This document shows positions 16,098-24,655 of a stretch of 64,000 nt of DNA, in pieces. Source of the DNA: Galbibacter pacificus. GTDB lineage: Bacteria; Bacteroidota; Bacteroidia; Flavobacteriales; Flavobacteriaceae. The notes below the pieces were generated by a model that saw only the letters and a program-made list of their open reading frames with translations, was not told the DNA's origin and did not search any database. A program made the position numbers and the translations under genes. The stretch covers positions 806,001-870,000 of the forward strand of contig NZ_JAPMUA010000001.1 of NCBI RefSeq assembly GCF_029603155.1, read 5' to 3'. Numbering within the stretch: position 1 is the stretch's first letter; the number at the start of each line of letters is the position of its first letter.

Positions 16098-17444
16098 TTA
16101 TAGCATATGTGGTATGTCCGAAGCCAAAGTTGGATATGAGAAAATCATTGTTCTAATATCATTAACCTTCATCTTTGTTTTTATGGCCATTGCAAAGAGA
16201 TTTATTGTTTCTTCTGTATGTGGTCCGATTAAATGCGCTCCCAAAATTGTTTGAGTTTCTTCGTCAATAATAGTTTTGAACGCATATTCTTCTACATTCA
16301 AACGCTTGGCATTGAACCAATTACCAACCTCCTTATAATTAATTCGAATATTGTAATTCAGCTCTTTCGCTTTCGATTCAGTACATCCAACAGAAGCCAT
16401 AGTTGGTAACGTAAACACCACTGTTGGCATTGGCGGATAACTTATTTCTTTAGAATTGCCTTTAATAATATTTGAAGCAACCGTATGACCTTCCAGAACT
16501 GCAACTGGCGTTAAGGGCAAACCTTCTGAATCTGCAGCATCGCCTGCTGCATAAATATGAGGGTTTGAAGTACTTTGCAAGTATTTGTTCACTGTAACAC
16601 CTTTATTAGTAAAGGCTATGTTCGCTTTGTCTAATTCCAAATCAAATATGGCTGGTGGTCGTCCGGCAGAGTTAAAAACAGCTTCAGCTTCAAAATATGC
16701 TGTTTTCTCTTGAGATTTACCTTTTACTCGATACTGGCTATCCACTTTCTCAATAGCCGTAACATCTGTATTAAGAATGAGTTTTATGCCTAACTCTTTT
16801 GTGGCAGAAACAAGATGTTTTACAATATCCTGTTCAAAATTTTCCAAGGGATTTTCTCTACGATGAACAATAGTGACTTCTGCTCCGCATCGAGCCGCTA
16901 TATGTGCAAACTCAAAAGCGATATATCCACCACCGATGAATACTAAAGATTTTGGCAATTTTGCTAAATTCAAGAAATCGGTACTGGATTTTGCATAATG
17001 ACCACCTTCAAATTCTAAAACCCTTGGCTTGGAACCCGATGCGATTACAATTTTGTTAGCCTTTATTTTGTCTGTTCCAACTTCCAATGTGTTTTCTGAC
17101 AGGAATTTTGCTGAACTATGAAAGGTGTCTATTCCGTTCTTTTTATATCCTTTTTCAATTTTTGGTGGCATTTCATCCACAAAGGATTGTTTAAAGGCCA
17201 TAATGTCCTTCCAATTGACTTTAGGTATGGTATCAATACCATTTCCTTTAAGCCTATTAGCAAAGTCTCGAACTTCCGTAGCGCCTATAATCACTTTTTT
17301 TGGGTCACAACCTCTCAAAGCACAGGTGCCACCATAAGGTAATTCATCCGTTATTCCTACTTTTAGCCCTTTTGAGGCACATTTATTTGCGATGGTCATT
17401 CCTGCCATTCCCGAACCAATTATAAATACATCATATTCTTTCAT
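16098..17444 (-). CDS. NAD(P)/FAD-dependent disulfide reductase family protein (MerA-like)
   Basis: The 448-residue flavoprotein has an FAD motif GSGMAGMTIANKCASKG, redox-active Cys pair in GGTCALRGCDPKK, an NAD(P) motif GGGYIAFEFAHIAARCG, the second FAD motif YAAGDAADSEGLPLTPVA and a dimerisation domain ending SYPTLASDIPHML. It is adjacent to merTP and an ArsR regulator, so a mercuric-reductase role is the simple guess. However, it lacks both an N-terminal HMA domain and the C-terminal vicinal Cys pair that delivers Hg2+ in MerA. A glutathione-reductase-like role is the alternative. Confidence 0.8.
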   Translation of the reverse strand: MKEYDVFIIGSGMAGMTIANKCASKGLKVGITDELPYGGTCALRGCDPKKVIIGATEVRDFANRLKGNGIDTIPKVNWKDIMAFKQSFVDEMPPKIEKGYKKNGIDTFHSSAKFLSENTLEVGTDKIKANKIVIASGSKPRVLEFEGGHYAKSSTDFLNLAKLPKSLVFIGGGYIAFEFAHIAARCGAEVTIVHRRENPLENFEQDIVKHLVSATKELGIKLILNTDVTAIEKVDSQYRVKGKSQEKTAYFEAEAVFNSAGRPPAIFDLELDKANIAFTNKGVTVNKYLQSTSNPHIYAAGDAADSEGLPLTPVAVLEGHTVASNIIKGNSKEISYPPMPTVVFTLPTMASVGCTESKAKELNYNIRINYKEVGNWFNAKRLNVEEYAFKTIIDEETQTILGAHLIGPHTEETINLFAMAIKTKMKVNDIRTMIFSYPTLASDIPHML

Positions 17445-17445
17445 A

Positions 17446-18048
17446 CTAATTGATTTCTTTTTTGTCGGTTACTTTATAACCTGTTGAGTTAATTGCTTTC
17501 TCGATTTCCGTTTCATTAGATTTGGATTTGTCAAATTCAATGATTGCGTTTCCATTCTCGTAGGACGCTTTTGTATCTACAATTCCGTTTAGTTTATTTA
17601 CTTCGTGTTTGACGTGTTCTTCACAACTGACACAGGTCATTCCGCTGATTGTAAATTCTGTTGTTTTAATATCCGATTTGTCAACTACGATTATTTGCTT
17701 TTCCGTGTTTGGGTAAAAAATTCCTGAATAGTACGGGAAAGCCAACATTATAATTGCAAATGCAGTTACAATTCCTAAAAAGGTTTTTGATTGAATGAAT
17801 TTTGGTTTCTCTTCCGTTTCGCATTCACAGTCAATTTCTTTTTGAGGTTTTAGTTTTTTATACCAAGCAAAAGCAAGAACTAAAATTGTCATTCCAATTA
17901 GATAAGGTCTAAAAGGTTCTATCCAAGAAAATGTTGAAGCAATTCCGCTTGTTCCTGCGATTAGAGCCAATACTGGCGTAATACAACATAATGAAGCTGT
18001 AATTGCAGTTAACAAACCTGCACCAATTAATTTGTTGTCACTTTTCAT
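17446..18048 (-). CDS. merTP: mercuric transport protein MerT fused to MerP-like HMA domain (MerTP)
   Basis: The 200-residue protein joins a MerT-like membrane part with the Hg-transfer Cys pair in the first TM (ITASLCCITPVLALIAG), a cytoplasmic Cys motif (DCECETEEK), and a third TM, to a C-terminal heavy-metal-associated domain (FTISGMTCVSCEEHVKHEVNKLNG). MerTP fusions are known in Bacteroidota mer operons. The gene overlaps the regulator by 4 nt and ends 1 nt before the flavoprotein. It would import periplasmic Hg2+ for intracellular handling. Confidence 0.88.
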   Translation of the reverse strand: MKSDNKLIGAGLLTAITASLCCITPVLALIAGTSGIASTFSWIEPFRPYLIGMTILVLAFAWYKKLKPQKEIDCECETEEKPKFIQSKTFLGIVTAFAIIMLAFPYYSGIFYPNTEKQIIVVDKSDIKTTEFTISGMTCVSCEEHVKHEVNKLNGIVDTKASYENGNAIIEFDKSKSNETEIEKAINSTGYKVTDKKEIN

Positions 18049-18419
18049 ATCGTTTCTAAAATTTTGTTTTTATCAAGTATCTCAAAAAATGGGTTTAGCA
18101 TTTTTTCGTATTCAGCTGTGAGTGAGTAAAAAATCGTTTGGGCTTCTCTATTGGTTTCTAATAGATTTCGGTCTTTCATTTTTCTTAAATGTTGAGAAAT
18201 GGCAGAAATATTCATTCCGAGAATATCGCTTAAATCACAAACGCAAAGTCTTTTTTCCTCAAAGAGTAGATAAAGTATTTTAAGTCTTACACTATTCCCG
18301 ACCAATGAAAGTCCATTCGCTAAATAGTCGAACGATTCATTTAATTCTGAAACCGTGTCTTTGCAACGATTTATTTGTTCAATATCGGCTTGTTGTCTTA
18401 TGCAAGAATTATTTTCCAT
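18045..18419 (-). CDS. ArsR/SmtB-family metalloregulator of the mer operon
   Basis: The start was set at ATG 18419 (MENNSC); an ATG 15 nt upstream lies inside the promoter -7 box. The protein of about 124 residues has the winged helix VRLKILYLLFEEKRLCVCDLSDILGMNISAISQHLRKMKDR, with the metal-site motif LCVCDL, and a Cys near the N-terminus (NSC) plus another (INRC) that could complete the site. It is the first gene of the leftward operon and presumably represses it until Hg(II) or a related metal binds. Using ArsR instead of MerR is known for Bacteroidota mer operons. Confidence 0.85.
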   Translation of the reverse strand: MENNSCIRQQADIEQINRCKDTVSELNESFDYLANGLSLVGNSVRLKILYLLFEEKRLCVCDLSDILGMNISAISQHLRKMKDRNLLETNREAQTIFYSLTAEYEKMLNPFFEILDKNKILETI

Positions 18420-18423
18420 AGCA

Positions 18424-18453
18424 CAAATATACATTTATTTCTTATTTAAGCAA
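18424..18453 (-). promoter_or_regulatory. mer operon promoter: TTG-N19-TATATTTG
   Basis: On the minus strand TTG (18453-18451) is followed after exactly 19 nt by TATATTTG (18431-18424), a textbook Bacteroidota promoter. The -7 box ends four bases before the ATG at 18419, so the mRNA should start at or next to the start codon (leaderless). The AT-rich region around it is the obvious place for ArsR binding, although no clean palindrome was seen. Confidence 0.7.
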
Positions 18454-18554
18454 AAACTAAACTAATGAAGTACAAAAAAAACTTAGATTTTTTAATTTGA
18501 TAGCTTTTGAGTAGGCTGGTGATACAAAAAAGTAAATTTAAGGTGAATGGTTTT

Positions 18555-19232
18555 TCATAAACAGTGTATAGGGTTTATTCGGGTTTTACTACCGGAAGCG
18601 ACAAATACACCTCCATAATTAAAACTATCATCCACTTTAAAATTGGAAACCTTCGTCTCTAAATATTGGTATATTGGTCTGTCCACTTCGCCTTTCCCAA
18701 TCCATTTTACAAAATCGCCCTTCAAACTTGGTTTTTCAAGATACCAGTCCAGAATAACAATTCTACCGTTTGGTTTTAAAATTGAAATCATATTGTCGAT
18801 TATGTTTCGCCATTCGGGCAGCCCAGACAAACCAAGGTCGCAAAAAACGGAATCGATGATAATTCTGTTATCCCGATAATCAAGCCAATTTTGATCAATA
18901 TTTGTGGCGTTGTTCAATTCTGTTTTGACATTTGTCCAACCGTTTTTTTCTATTTTTTGTCTTGCCTTATCAAGCATTCCGCTGGACAGGTCAATGCCGA
19001 TGATTAGTCCTGAATTGTTCAAATATTCGTTGAAATATTTGAAGTTGACCCCTGTTCCGCAGGGCACGTTTAATACGGTCTGTCCATTTTTGAGTTGAAG
19101 TTCTTTGATGGCATAGTTCCTGGCTTTTTTATAATACCAATTTGAGATGTAATCGTAAATGACGGAAAGCTTATCGTAGTAATGAATAGCGTTTTCCTGT
19201 TCTTCCTTTGTTCCGTATATTTGAGTTTCCAT
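18555..19232 (-). CDS. class I SAM-dependent methyltransferase
   Basis: The 225-residue protein has a Rossmann methyltransferase core: motif I TVLNVPCGTGVNFKYF, motif II IIGIDLSSGMLDKARQK, post-II acidic region, and ILKPNGRIVILDWYLE. It resembles UbiE/Methyltransf_11 proteins that act on small or lipid substrates; an arsenite-methyltransferase-type Cys set is absent. It stands alone between the mer operon and the amidase, in the same leftward orientation. The substrate is unknown. Confidence 0.8.
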   Translation of the reverse strand: METQIYGTKEEQENAIHYYDKLSVIYDYISNWYYKKARNYAIKELQLKNGQTVLNVPCGTGVNFKYFNEYLNNSGLIIGIDLSSGMLDKARQKIEKNGWTNVKTELNNATNIDQNWLDYRDNRIIIDSVFCDLGLSGLPEWRNIIDNMISILKPNGRIVILDWYLEKPSLKGDFVKWIGKGEVDRPIYQYLETKVSNFKVDDSFNYGGVFVASGSKTRINPIHCL

Positions 19233-19274
19233 TATGCTTTTTTACCTGGTGATGAACTTGATGTATAAAAATAC

Positions 19275-19379
19275 TCATTTCTTATTTTTTAGGTCATAAA
19301 TCTGCCTTAGAACTTCTGACAAAAAAACTTTCAATACTTCTCGGATGCTTTTAATTGTTTCGATGAATAAGTCTTTCAT
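19275..19379 (-). CDS. 34-residue ORF overlapping the amidase stop (ATGA)
   Basis: An open frame starts at ATG 19379, sharing ATGA with the amidase stop codon, and ends at TGA 19277-19275. The product MKDLFIETIKSIREVLKVFL... followed by a short basic tail (KNKK) looks like one amphipathic helix. The four-base overlap suggests translational coupling, which is the main support for it being real. No family is recognised. Confidence 0.4.
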   Translation of the reverse strand: MKDLFIETIKSIREVLKVFLSEVLRQIYDLKNKK

Positions 19380-20023
19380 AATCGTTTATTTGAGTAGTTA
19401 TAGATTCCTTTTAAAATAGCCATCGCCACGGCCTTGACTTTAGAAGGCTGCAAAAAATAGAACCCTTCATCTTCGTTGGTAAGAAATCCAACTTCTACTA
19501 AAACAGCAGGGCGGTAATCAACATTTTCCCGTAGCACCTGAAAATTCGCAAACTTCACGCCCCTACTCTCAAAACCCAATTCTTTTTTAAAATAAGCCTG
19601 CAACAGATAAGCAAGCAAGGTTGAAAGGCCTGAAAACTGAGATTTAGTATTAGCCACATAAACTTCAATGCCTCTTGCGTTAGCATTATCTGAATGATTG
19701 CAATGCAAGGAAATAAATACATCCGTATCTAAAGTATTGGCCAATTTAGTTCGATCCGATAACGAAATAAGCGTGTCGTTATACCGGGTCAAAAAAATAT
19801 TCAATGGTGTTTTTGACTTTTTGTTAAGCCTCAAAACTTCCAGAGCGATGTTCAGTACGACATCCTTTTCTTTAATGCCATTTATTCCGATGGCACCGGA
19901 ATCTTTTCCGCCGTGTCCAACGTCAATAACAATTCGTTTTTGAGGTGCGGTTTCCTGCCCAAAAATGAAGCACATTTTTAGGAGCAAAAAGACAAAACTG
20001 ACGTTTTTGAACACTTTTTTCAT
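19376..20023 (-). CDS. N-acetylmuramoyl-L-alanine amidase (AmiC/LytC type)
   Basis: The start was set at ATG 20023, giving a clean signal peptide (KKVFKNVSFVFLLLKMCFIFGQ); an ATG 36 nt upstream is in frame but adds a non-signal extension. The Amidase_3 zinc-site motifs are present: RIVIDVGHGGKDSGA, the EKDVVLNIALEV Glu, ISLHCNHSDNANARG and LVEVGFLTNEDEG. It cuts the amide bond between MurNAc and the stem peptide. It lies divergent to the tra operon, and Bacteroidota ICEs commonly carry such a cell-wall hydrolase to let the transfer channel through peptidoglycan. Confidence 0.87.
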   Translation of the reverse strand: MKKVFKNVSFVFLLLKMCFIFGQETAPQKRIVIDVGHGGKDSGAIGINGIKEKDVVLNIALEVLRLNKKSKTPLNIFLTRYNDTLISLSDRTKLANTLDTDVFISLHCNHSDNANARGIEVYVANTKSQFSGLSTLLAYLLQAYFKKELGFESRGVKFANFQVLRENVDYRPAVLVEVGFLTNEDEGFYFLQPSKVKAVAMAILKGIYNYSNKRL

Positions 20024-20144
20024 TTTCAATTTTCGGGTTATTAACAACTTACCTTCCAAAATCCATAAAATTTGATGTCAAATAATGGCAATGGAATTCA
20101 ATTAATATCAAATAATATTTTATTCACAAAAATTTGATTTTCAA

Positions 20145-20173
20145 GTATTTAAATACAAATATATGTACTTTTC
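20145..20173 (+). promoter_or_regulatory. 12-bp palindrome and possible -7 box ahead of the tra operon
   Basis: GTATTTAAATAC (20145-20156) is a perfect palindrome. TACTTTTC (20166-20173) differs from the -7 consensus only in its last base. They sit 40-70 nt before the first tra gene in the space shared with the divergent amidase. A regulator binding the palindrome would cover the core promoter. Confidence 0.4.
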
Positions 20174-20212
20174 CCTTAACGAAAACGAATCAAAAACTTA
20201 AACTGTTCCGTT

Positions 20213-20500
20213 ATGAAAAAATCAATCTACTTGGCAACTTTTCTTTCGTTGCTCTCAACATCGCTTTTTGCACAAATTGGAGGAATCGAAGATTCAGTTG
20301 ACGATGTTTCCAACACCATCAGGACAATTTTTCCAATAATCCTTGGTGTAATATTCCTAATCGGTTTCCTGTTCAACGCGGGACATTTCTTCGGGGAAAA
20401 CGCCGATCTCAAAAAAGGGATTACCCGTGTTCTCGTTTTTGTATTGATTGCAGGAGCTGTGGTCGGCATTTTCACTTACCTAATCGGAATCGTAGTCTAA
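20213..20500 (+). CDS. traE: conjugative transfer protein TraE (DUF4134)
   Basis: The 95-residue protein has a signal/TM segment (SIYLATFLSLLSTSLFAQ) and two further TM helices (IFPIILGVIFLIGFLFNAGHFF and LVFVLIAGAVVGIFTYLIGIVV). This is the DUF4134 pattern of TraE in Bacteroidota conjugation systems, related to VirB2-type pilins by size and topology. It is the first gene of the tra operon. Its pilin-like role is by family analogy. Confidence 0.82.
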   Translation: MKKSIYLATFLSLLSTSLFAQIGGIEDSVDDVSNTIRTIFPIILGVIFLIGFLFNAGHFFGENADLKKGITRVLVFVLIAGAVVGIFTYLIGIVV

Positions 20501-20533
20501 GCCTCTAAGAGGCATTTTAAAAAAATATGTGAT

Positions 20534-20812
20534 ATGAAAAAATTCGAGGTTTATAAAAACATCAGGAAGCGGGCGGTCATTTTCGGGCTGCCCATTTCCC
20601 TGTTTGCCATAATGATGGTTTCTATTCTTGCTTCGCTATTGGTCATCATCTTCTCGTTCAGCTTCGGGATTATCATTGGCGTATTGCTTCTCAATTCAGG
20701 GTTGTATATCGCTTTGACCCGGATAACAAGCAATCCACAGCTTTTCCAGATAGCGAAAGCATTCCCTAAAATCATCAGTAACAAAAGAAACTCCGACATC
20801 GATTATGAATAA
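20534..20812 (+). CDS. traF: conjugative transfer protein TraF (DUF4133, VirB3-like)
   Basis: The 92-residue protein has two adjacent TM helices (AVIFGLPISLFAIMMVSILASLLVIIFSFSFGIIIGVLLL) and a short cytoplasmic tail ending in ISNKRNSDIDYE. Size, topology and the place between traE and traG match DUF4133, equivalent to VirB3. It overlaps traG by 8 nt, as expected for partners of the VirB4 ATPase. Confidence 0.82.
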   Translation: MKKFEVYKNIRKRAVIFGLPISLFAIMMVSILASLLVIIFSFSFGIIIGVLLLNSGLYIALTRITSNPQLFQIAKAFPKIISNKRNSDIDYE

Positions 20813-23207
20813 GATTAACCTTTCGGCATACCGACCCATCGCAGATATTCAGGACAATATCATTTTTGCCAACAATGGCAACGTAGTCTTATGTTACGAA
20901 GGCAATTTGCCCGAGATTTATTCCTTGTCCGAAAAAGATTTTGAGGATATGCACGGGGCTTGGTTTCAGGCTTTGAAGTCATTACCCGTGGGTACGGTAA
21001 TCCATAAACAGGATATTTATTTGAAAAAATCCTACTCTTCGGAACAACTGCCCAGTAAAACCTTTCTGGAAAAGGCGACTCACGACCATTTTAAAGGGCG
21101 CGAATATATGGAACACCGCTGCTTCCTGTTCTTTATCCTGACCAAGAATAAAGCGCTCAACAATCCAAAATATGTCAACCCTTTCCGAAAGGTTTCAAAG
21201 AGTATTATTAGGGAACTCGATGATACCGTGCAACGTTTTATCGGCTCGGTAAGTGATTCGGTTTCCTTTATCAACAATAGCCGTAAAATGGAATTTCTTC
21301 CGCTTGAAGCGAAAGGGATTGAGCAACTGACCAATGGGTATTTCAATGGCTTCAATGAAGGTTTTGATACGGATATTTTACTTGAAAAGAAAAACGTCAA
21401 TATAGGCGAAAATTATTTTGATGCCCTGGCCATCAACAGCGAACTGTGCTTTGGCGAAAGTGTACAGAGCAGCAAGACCAATGAGAAATTCACTTCTGAC
21501 GATTTTGTATTTCATCAAGGGTTTATTGATGGTTTAGGGCTTACGCTAAACGAAAACCACATTGTCAACCAGATCCTGTATCTGGACGATAAACAGAAGT
21601 GGCGCAAGCTACTTGATAAGAAAATCGAGGAACTCAACAAAAGTTCCAACTTCGGTTCGCAGAACAAAGTGGTACTCGGTAAAATCCAGCACATTCTCGA
21701 CCAGATCAATGCGGATGGCAATGCACGGATTATCCGTGGTCATTTGAACATCGTCTATTGGGATAAAAATGCCGCCAACCTAAGCCGCATCGGTTCTAAA
21801 ATCAAGACTGAATTTAAGGAACTGGACATTATTCCCTACTATCCACGAGGCGAGGAACGTAAAAATTATATCCTGAACAGCTACTGCTGTTTTTCTTCAA
21901 ACTTCTCTAACAATGATCTATACGTAACGGATCTGAAACACGCGCTTTGTCTGTTCATCAACAACACCAATTACAAGTCGGATGCTACCGGCATCATATT
22001 CAATGATCGGGAACATAACATTCCAGTTCTCAAAGATGTCTGGGACGAGCGCAAAAAACGAATCAAGGCTCGAAACTTCGCCATTTTTGCACCCACCGGC
22101 GAGGGTAAGTCCTTTTTGGCCAATAACATTTTGCGTCAATATTTTGAAAGTGGCGTTCGCCTGGTCATTATTGACCTCGGCGGTTCTTATACCAAGTTTG
22201 CCAAACTCTATCCTGAAAAATACACCGTGCTCAGATACGAGAGCGGAAAAAATCTGGGCATCAACCCATTTTACATCAGCGATACAAATGATCTGACACC
22301 AGAACGGCTCGAAGATTTATCGGTCTTCCTGTTTGAACTCTTTGCCTCGGATCTGAAAGTGACCAAGGCGCAATCCGTCTCGATCAAAAAAATACTGCGC
22401 CATTATTATGATAGCATTTCAGAAAACCACTCCTTGGATGGTTTTTACCATTTTATCGAGCGCAACCAAAAAGACCTTTTAGGTCAGCTCAAAATCCATC
22501 CTGACTACTTCAATGTTACGGGCTTTTTGCACGTAATGTCGGAGTATGTTGGCGATGGTCTATACAGCTTCCTCTTTGAAGTGAGCGAAGACCAAACCTA
22601 TAAAATCGAGGATAAACGTTTGATCGTTTTTGAGCTGGACGAAGTCAAGGACAATAAGGAAATCCTGTCCGTAATGTTGAAGCTGATTAAGTCCGCCATC
22701 CAACGAACCATTTGGAAGAACCGTGCGGAAAAGGGGATCATCCTGTTCGATGAGTTTGCCAAGCAGTTGAAATTTGAAAACGTACTGGAAAGTGTGGAAT
22801 TTTATTATCAGGCCATCCGAAAACAGAACGGGGCTATTGGGATCATACTTCAATCCATCAATCAACTTCCAAATAATTCAACTTCGGCAAGTATCCTGGA
22901 AAATACACAGGTTATCTACAGCCTGAACAACGAGAAAGGTTATGCAGAATTGGTCAAAAGGCTCAATCTATCCAGCCACGACCTGAACCAGTTGAAATCC
23001 ATCAAGAACAATCTTTCCGGGCCACGCAAGTATACCGAAATGTTCATCAAAATCGGAAAGGAAAGCAACGTTTTCCGTCTCGAAGTTCCCAAAGAAGTTT
23101 ATGCAGCTTATCTAACTGATGGACAGGAAAACGAAGAAATTATGAAGCTCTATGGGCAGCATCAGGATATGGAAAAAGCAATAATTCAATTCACTTCTAA
23201 AACATAA
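20805..23207 (+). CDS. traG: conjugation ATPase TraG (VirB4-like)
   Basis: The 800-residue protein has an N-terminal TraG_N/VirB4 region and an ATPase domain with Walker A APTGEGKS (about residues 429-436), followed by VRLVIIDLGGSYTKFAKLYPEKY and Walker B GIILFDEFAKQL. The motif YYQAIRKQNGAIGIILQSINQLP is typical of VirB4-class proteins. It powers assembly of the transfer channel from the cytoplasmic face of the inner membrane. Length and order match TraG of the CTnDOT family. Confidence 0.93.
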   Translation: MNKINLSAYRPIADIQDNIIFANNGNVVLCYEGNLPEIYSLSEKDFEDMHGAWFQALKSLPVGTVIHKQDIYLKKSYSSEQLPSKTFLEKATHDHFKGREYMEHRCFLFFILTKNKALNNPKYVNPFRKVSKSIIRELDDTVQRFIGSVSDSVSFINNSRKMEFLPLEAKGIEQLTNGYFNGFNEGFDTDILLEKKNVNIGENYFDALAINSELCFGESVQSSKTNEKFTSDDFVFHQGFIDGLGLTLNENHIVNQILYLDDKQKWRKLLDKKIEELNKSSNFGSQNKVVLGKIQHILDQINADGNARIIRGHLNIVYWDKNAANLSRIGSKIKTEFKELDIIPYYPRGEERKNYILNSYCCFSSNFSNNDLYVTDLKHALCLFINNTNYKSDATGIIFNDREHNIPVLKDVWDERKKRIKARNFAIFAPTGEGKSFLANNILRQYFESGVRLVIIDLGGSYTKFAKLYPEKYTVLRYESGKNLGINPFYISDTNDLTPERLEDLSVFLFELFASDLKVTKAQSVSIKKILRHYYDSISENHSLDGFYHFIERNQKDLLGQLKIHPDYFNVTGFLHVMSEYVGDGLYSFLFEVSEDQTYKIEDKRLIVFELDEVKDNKEILSVMLKLIKSAIQRTIWKNRAEKGIILFDEFAKQLKFENVLESVEFYYQAIRKQNGAIGIILQSINQLPNNSTSASILENTQVIYSLNNEKGYAELVKRLNLSSHDLNQLKSIKNNLSGPRKYTEMFIKIGKESNVFRLEVPKEVYAAYLTDGQENEEIMKLYGQHQDMEKAIIQFTSKT

Positions 23208-23211
23208 TATT

Positions 23212-23799
23212 ATGAAGACAAAAATCAAAACAATCTTGTTCGGACTAATCTTTACGGTTGCTTTTTTATCGCCCGGCGGTGCTACCGCCCAAGGGATGCC
23301 TGTTTATGACAACACAAATTTTATCAGCCTTGTCAAATCTCTCGTGGAATCTGCCAAACAGACATCAAACCTTGTGAAGACCGTGAAATTTCTAAAAACC
23401 CAGAAAGAGAATCTTGAAAAGGTCAACAATGTGGTCAAGCAGTTAAAAGCTGTTCGGGAAATAGGCCGGAACAATCAGCGCCTGATCAACGTGATGCAAA
23501 ATGATTTAAGTGATATTCTTGACAGTCCTTACATCAAACCCGATGAAGTGGCAAGGGTATCGGAATCGTTTAGTGCCATTGTAGAAAATTCCTTGGACAC
23601 AATGGACTTTATCGACCAGATCTTGTCCAGCGATTACCTAAAAATGAGCGATGCCGACCGTGCTGATATCCTTAAAGAGAAAGAAGAGGAATCTAAAAAT
23701 ATGGTTTCGGAAATCACATTAAAAACCAAACGCTATCGCGACATCATTTCCTTCAGGAAAATGCAAGATAAAATCAATAATAGGGAAACAGGATATTAA
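23212..23799 (+). CDS. traI: conjugative transfer protein TraI-like (DUF4141, VirB5-like)
   Basis: The 195-residue protein has a signal peptide (ILFGLIFTVAFLSPGGATAQ) and a mature part of long helices (SLVKSLVESAKQTSNLVKTVKFLKTQKENLEKVNNVVKQL). The GMPVYDNTNFISL opening is typical of DUF4141 proteins encoded between traG and traJ. VirB5-like minor pilin function is family inference. It starts 4 nt after traG. Confidence 0.78.
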   Translation: MKTKIKTILFGLIFTVAFLSPGGATAQGMPVYDNTNFISLVKSLVESAKQTSNLVKTVKFLKTQKENLEKVNNVVKQLKAVREIGRNNQRLINVMQNDLSDILDSPYIKPDEVARVSESFSAIVENSLDTMDFIDQILSSDYLKMSDADRADILKEKEEESKNMVSEITLKTKRYRDIISFRKMQDKINNRETGY

Positions 23800-23801
23800 T
23801 T

Positions 23802-24644
23802 ATGACCTCGGCAATAATCTTAGGGATAGGTTTGGAATACGTCGATACCGTTTTCCAGACCATACAGAACAGCAGCTTCTCGCAATATACCATTGCGGGA
23901 ATGAAAACGCTTGCGGTACTGTTTTTTCTGATCAATATCCTCAAAAAATACAATGAGGGTGTTGCGGATCAGGGTGGTTATACCTGGGGGTTGAGCCCGG
24001 GGGAATTGATCAAAAACTTTGCGGTCGTGCTTCTGGTCATTTTTTCAACACAGGTACTGGGATTTTTTGATGGTATCTTGGTGGCCATAGAAGGACAATA
24101 TCGGGGAACTGCTCCGGCTTTGTTGCCCTTGCAGATGCAGGATATTCCCATTGAGGAAGAGGTAAATATTATAAAAGCAGCCCAGGCCGCAATGTCTTTG
24201 CTTTATGAAGCTTTGGTAACACCACTTTTCGGTTTTAAGATATTTGCCTTCGTCGTGAGTACAATATTATGGATTCTCGATTTATTCATTTACCCATTAT
24301 TCCTTGCGGAACGTTTCTTCTTGTTGGGGATATTGCAGGCATTCTTCCCTTTGGTCATAAGCCTTGCCGTTTTTGAAAAGTTCCGTTCGCTCGCCTATAA
24401 CTTTTTCAAATTGTACGCTGCGGTTTATATGCTGGTACCTGCGTTCTTTCTGGTCAATGTATTCGTCAATGCGCTTTATACCGAGATAAATACCAATTTC
24501 TGGACAAATTTGTTCGGAACCGATGTGGGCAGCGGCTTTTTTGCTCCGGTAGTACAGCTTGGTTCGGTCGGTTTTATCGTCTTTCTAAAATTCAAACTGT
24601 ACCGACGCGCGACCTCATTTACCCTAAAATTATTTACTGCCTAA
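23802..24644 (+). CDS. traJ: conjugative transfer protein TraJ (VirB6-like)
   Basis: The 280-residue polytopic membrane protein has about six TM helices, including TLAVLFFLINILKKYN, LIKNFAVVLLVIFSTQVLGFF, FVVSTILWILDLFIYPLFLAERFFLLGILQAFFPLVISLA and LVPAFFLVNVFVNAL. It corresponds to TraJ of Bacteroidota conjugation systems, the VirB6 equivalent that forms part of the inner-membrane channel. It starts 2 nt after traI. Confidence 0.85.
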   Translation: MTSAIILGIGLEYVDTVFQTIQNSSFSQYTIAGMKTLAVLFFLINILKKYNEGVADQGGYTWGLSPGELIKNFAVVLLVIFSTQVLGFFDGILVAIEGQYRGTAPALLPLQMQDIPIEEEVNIIKAAQAAMSLLYEALVTPLFGFKIFAFVVSTILWILDLFIYPLFLAERFFLLGILQAFFPLVISLAVFEKFRSLAYNFFKLYAAVYMLVPAFFLVNVFVNALYTEINTNFWTNLFGTDVGSGFFAPVVQLGSVGFIVFLKFKLYRRATSFTLKLFTA

Positions 24645-24655
24645 AACCCATTCAA

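Noticed and set aside
16098..17444. Straight assignment as mercuric reductase merA
   Set aside because: The C-terminal vicinal Cys pair and the N-terminal HMA domain are absent, so only the family-level name is given.
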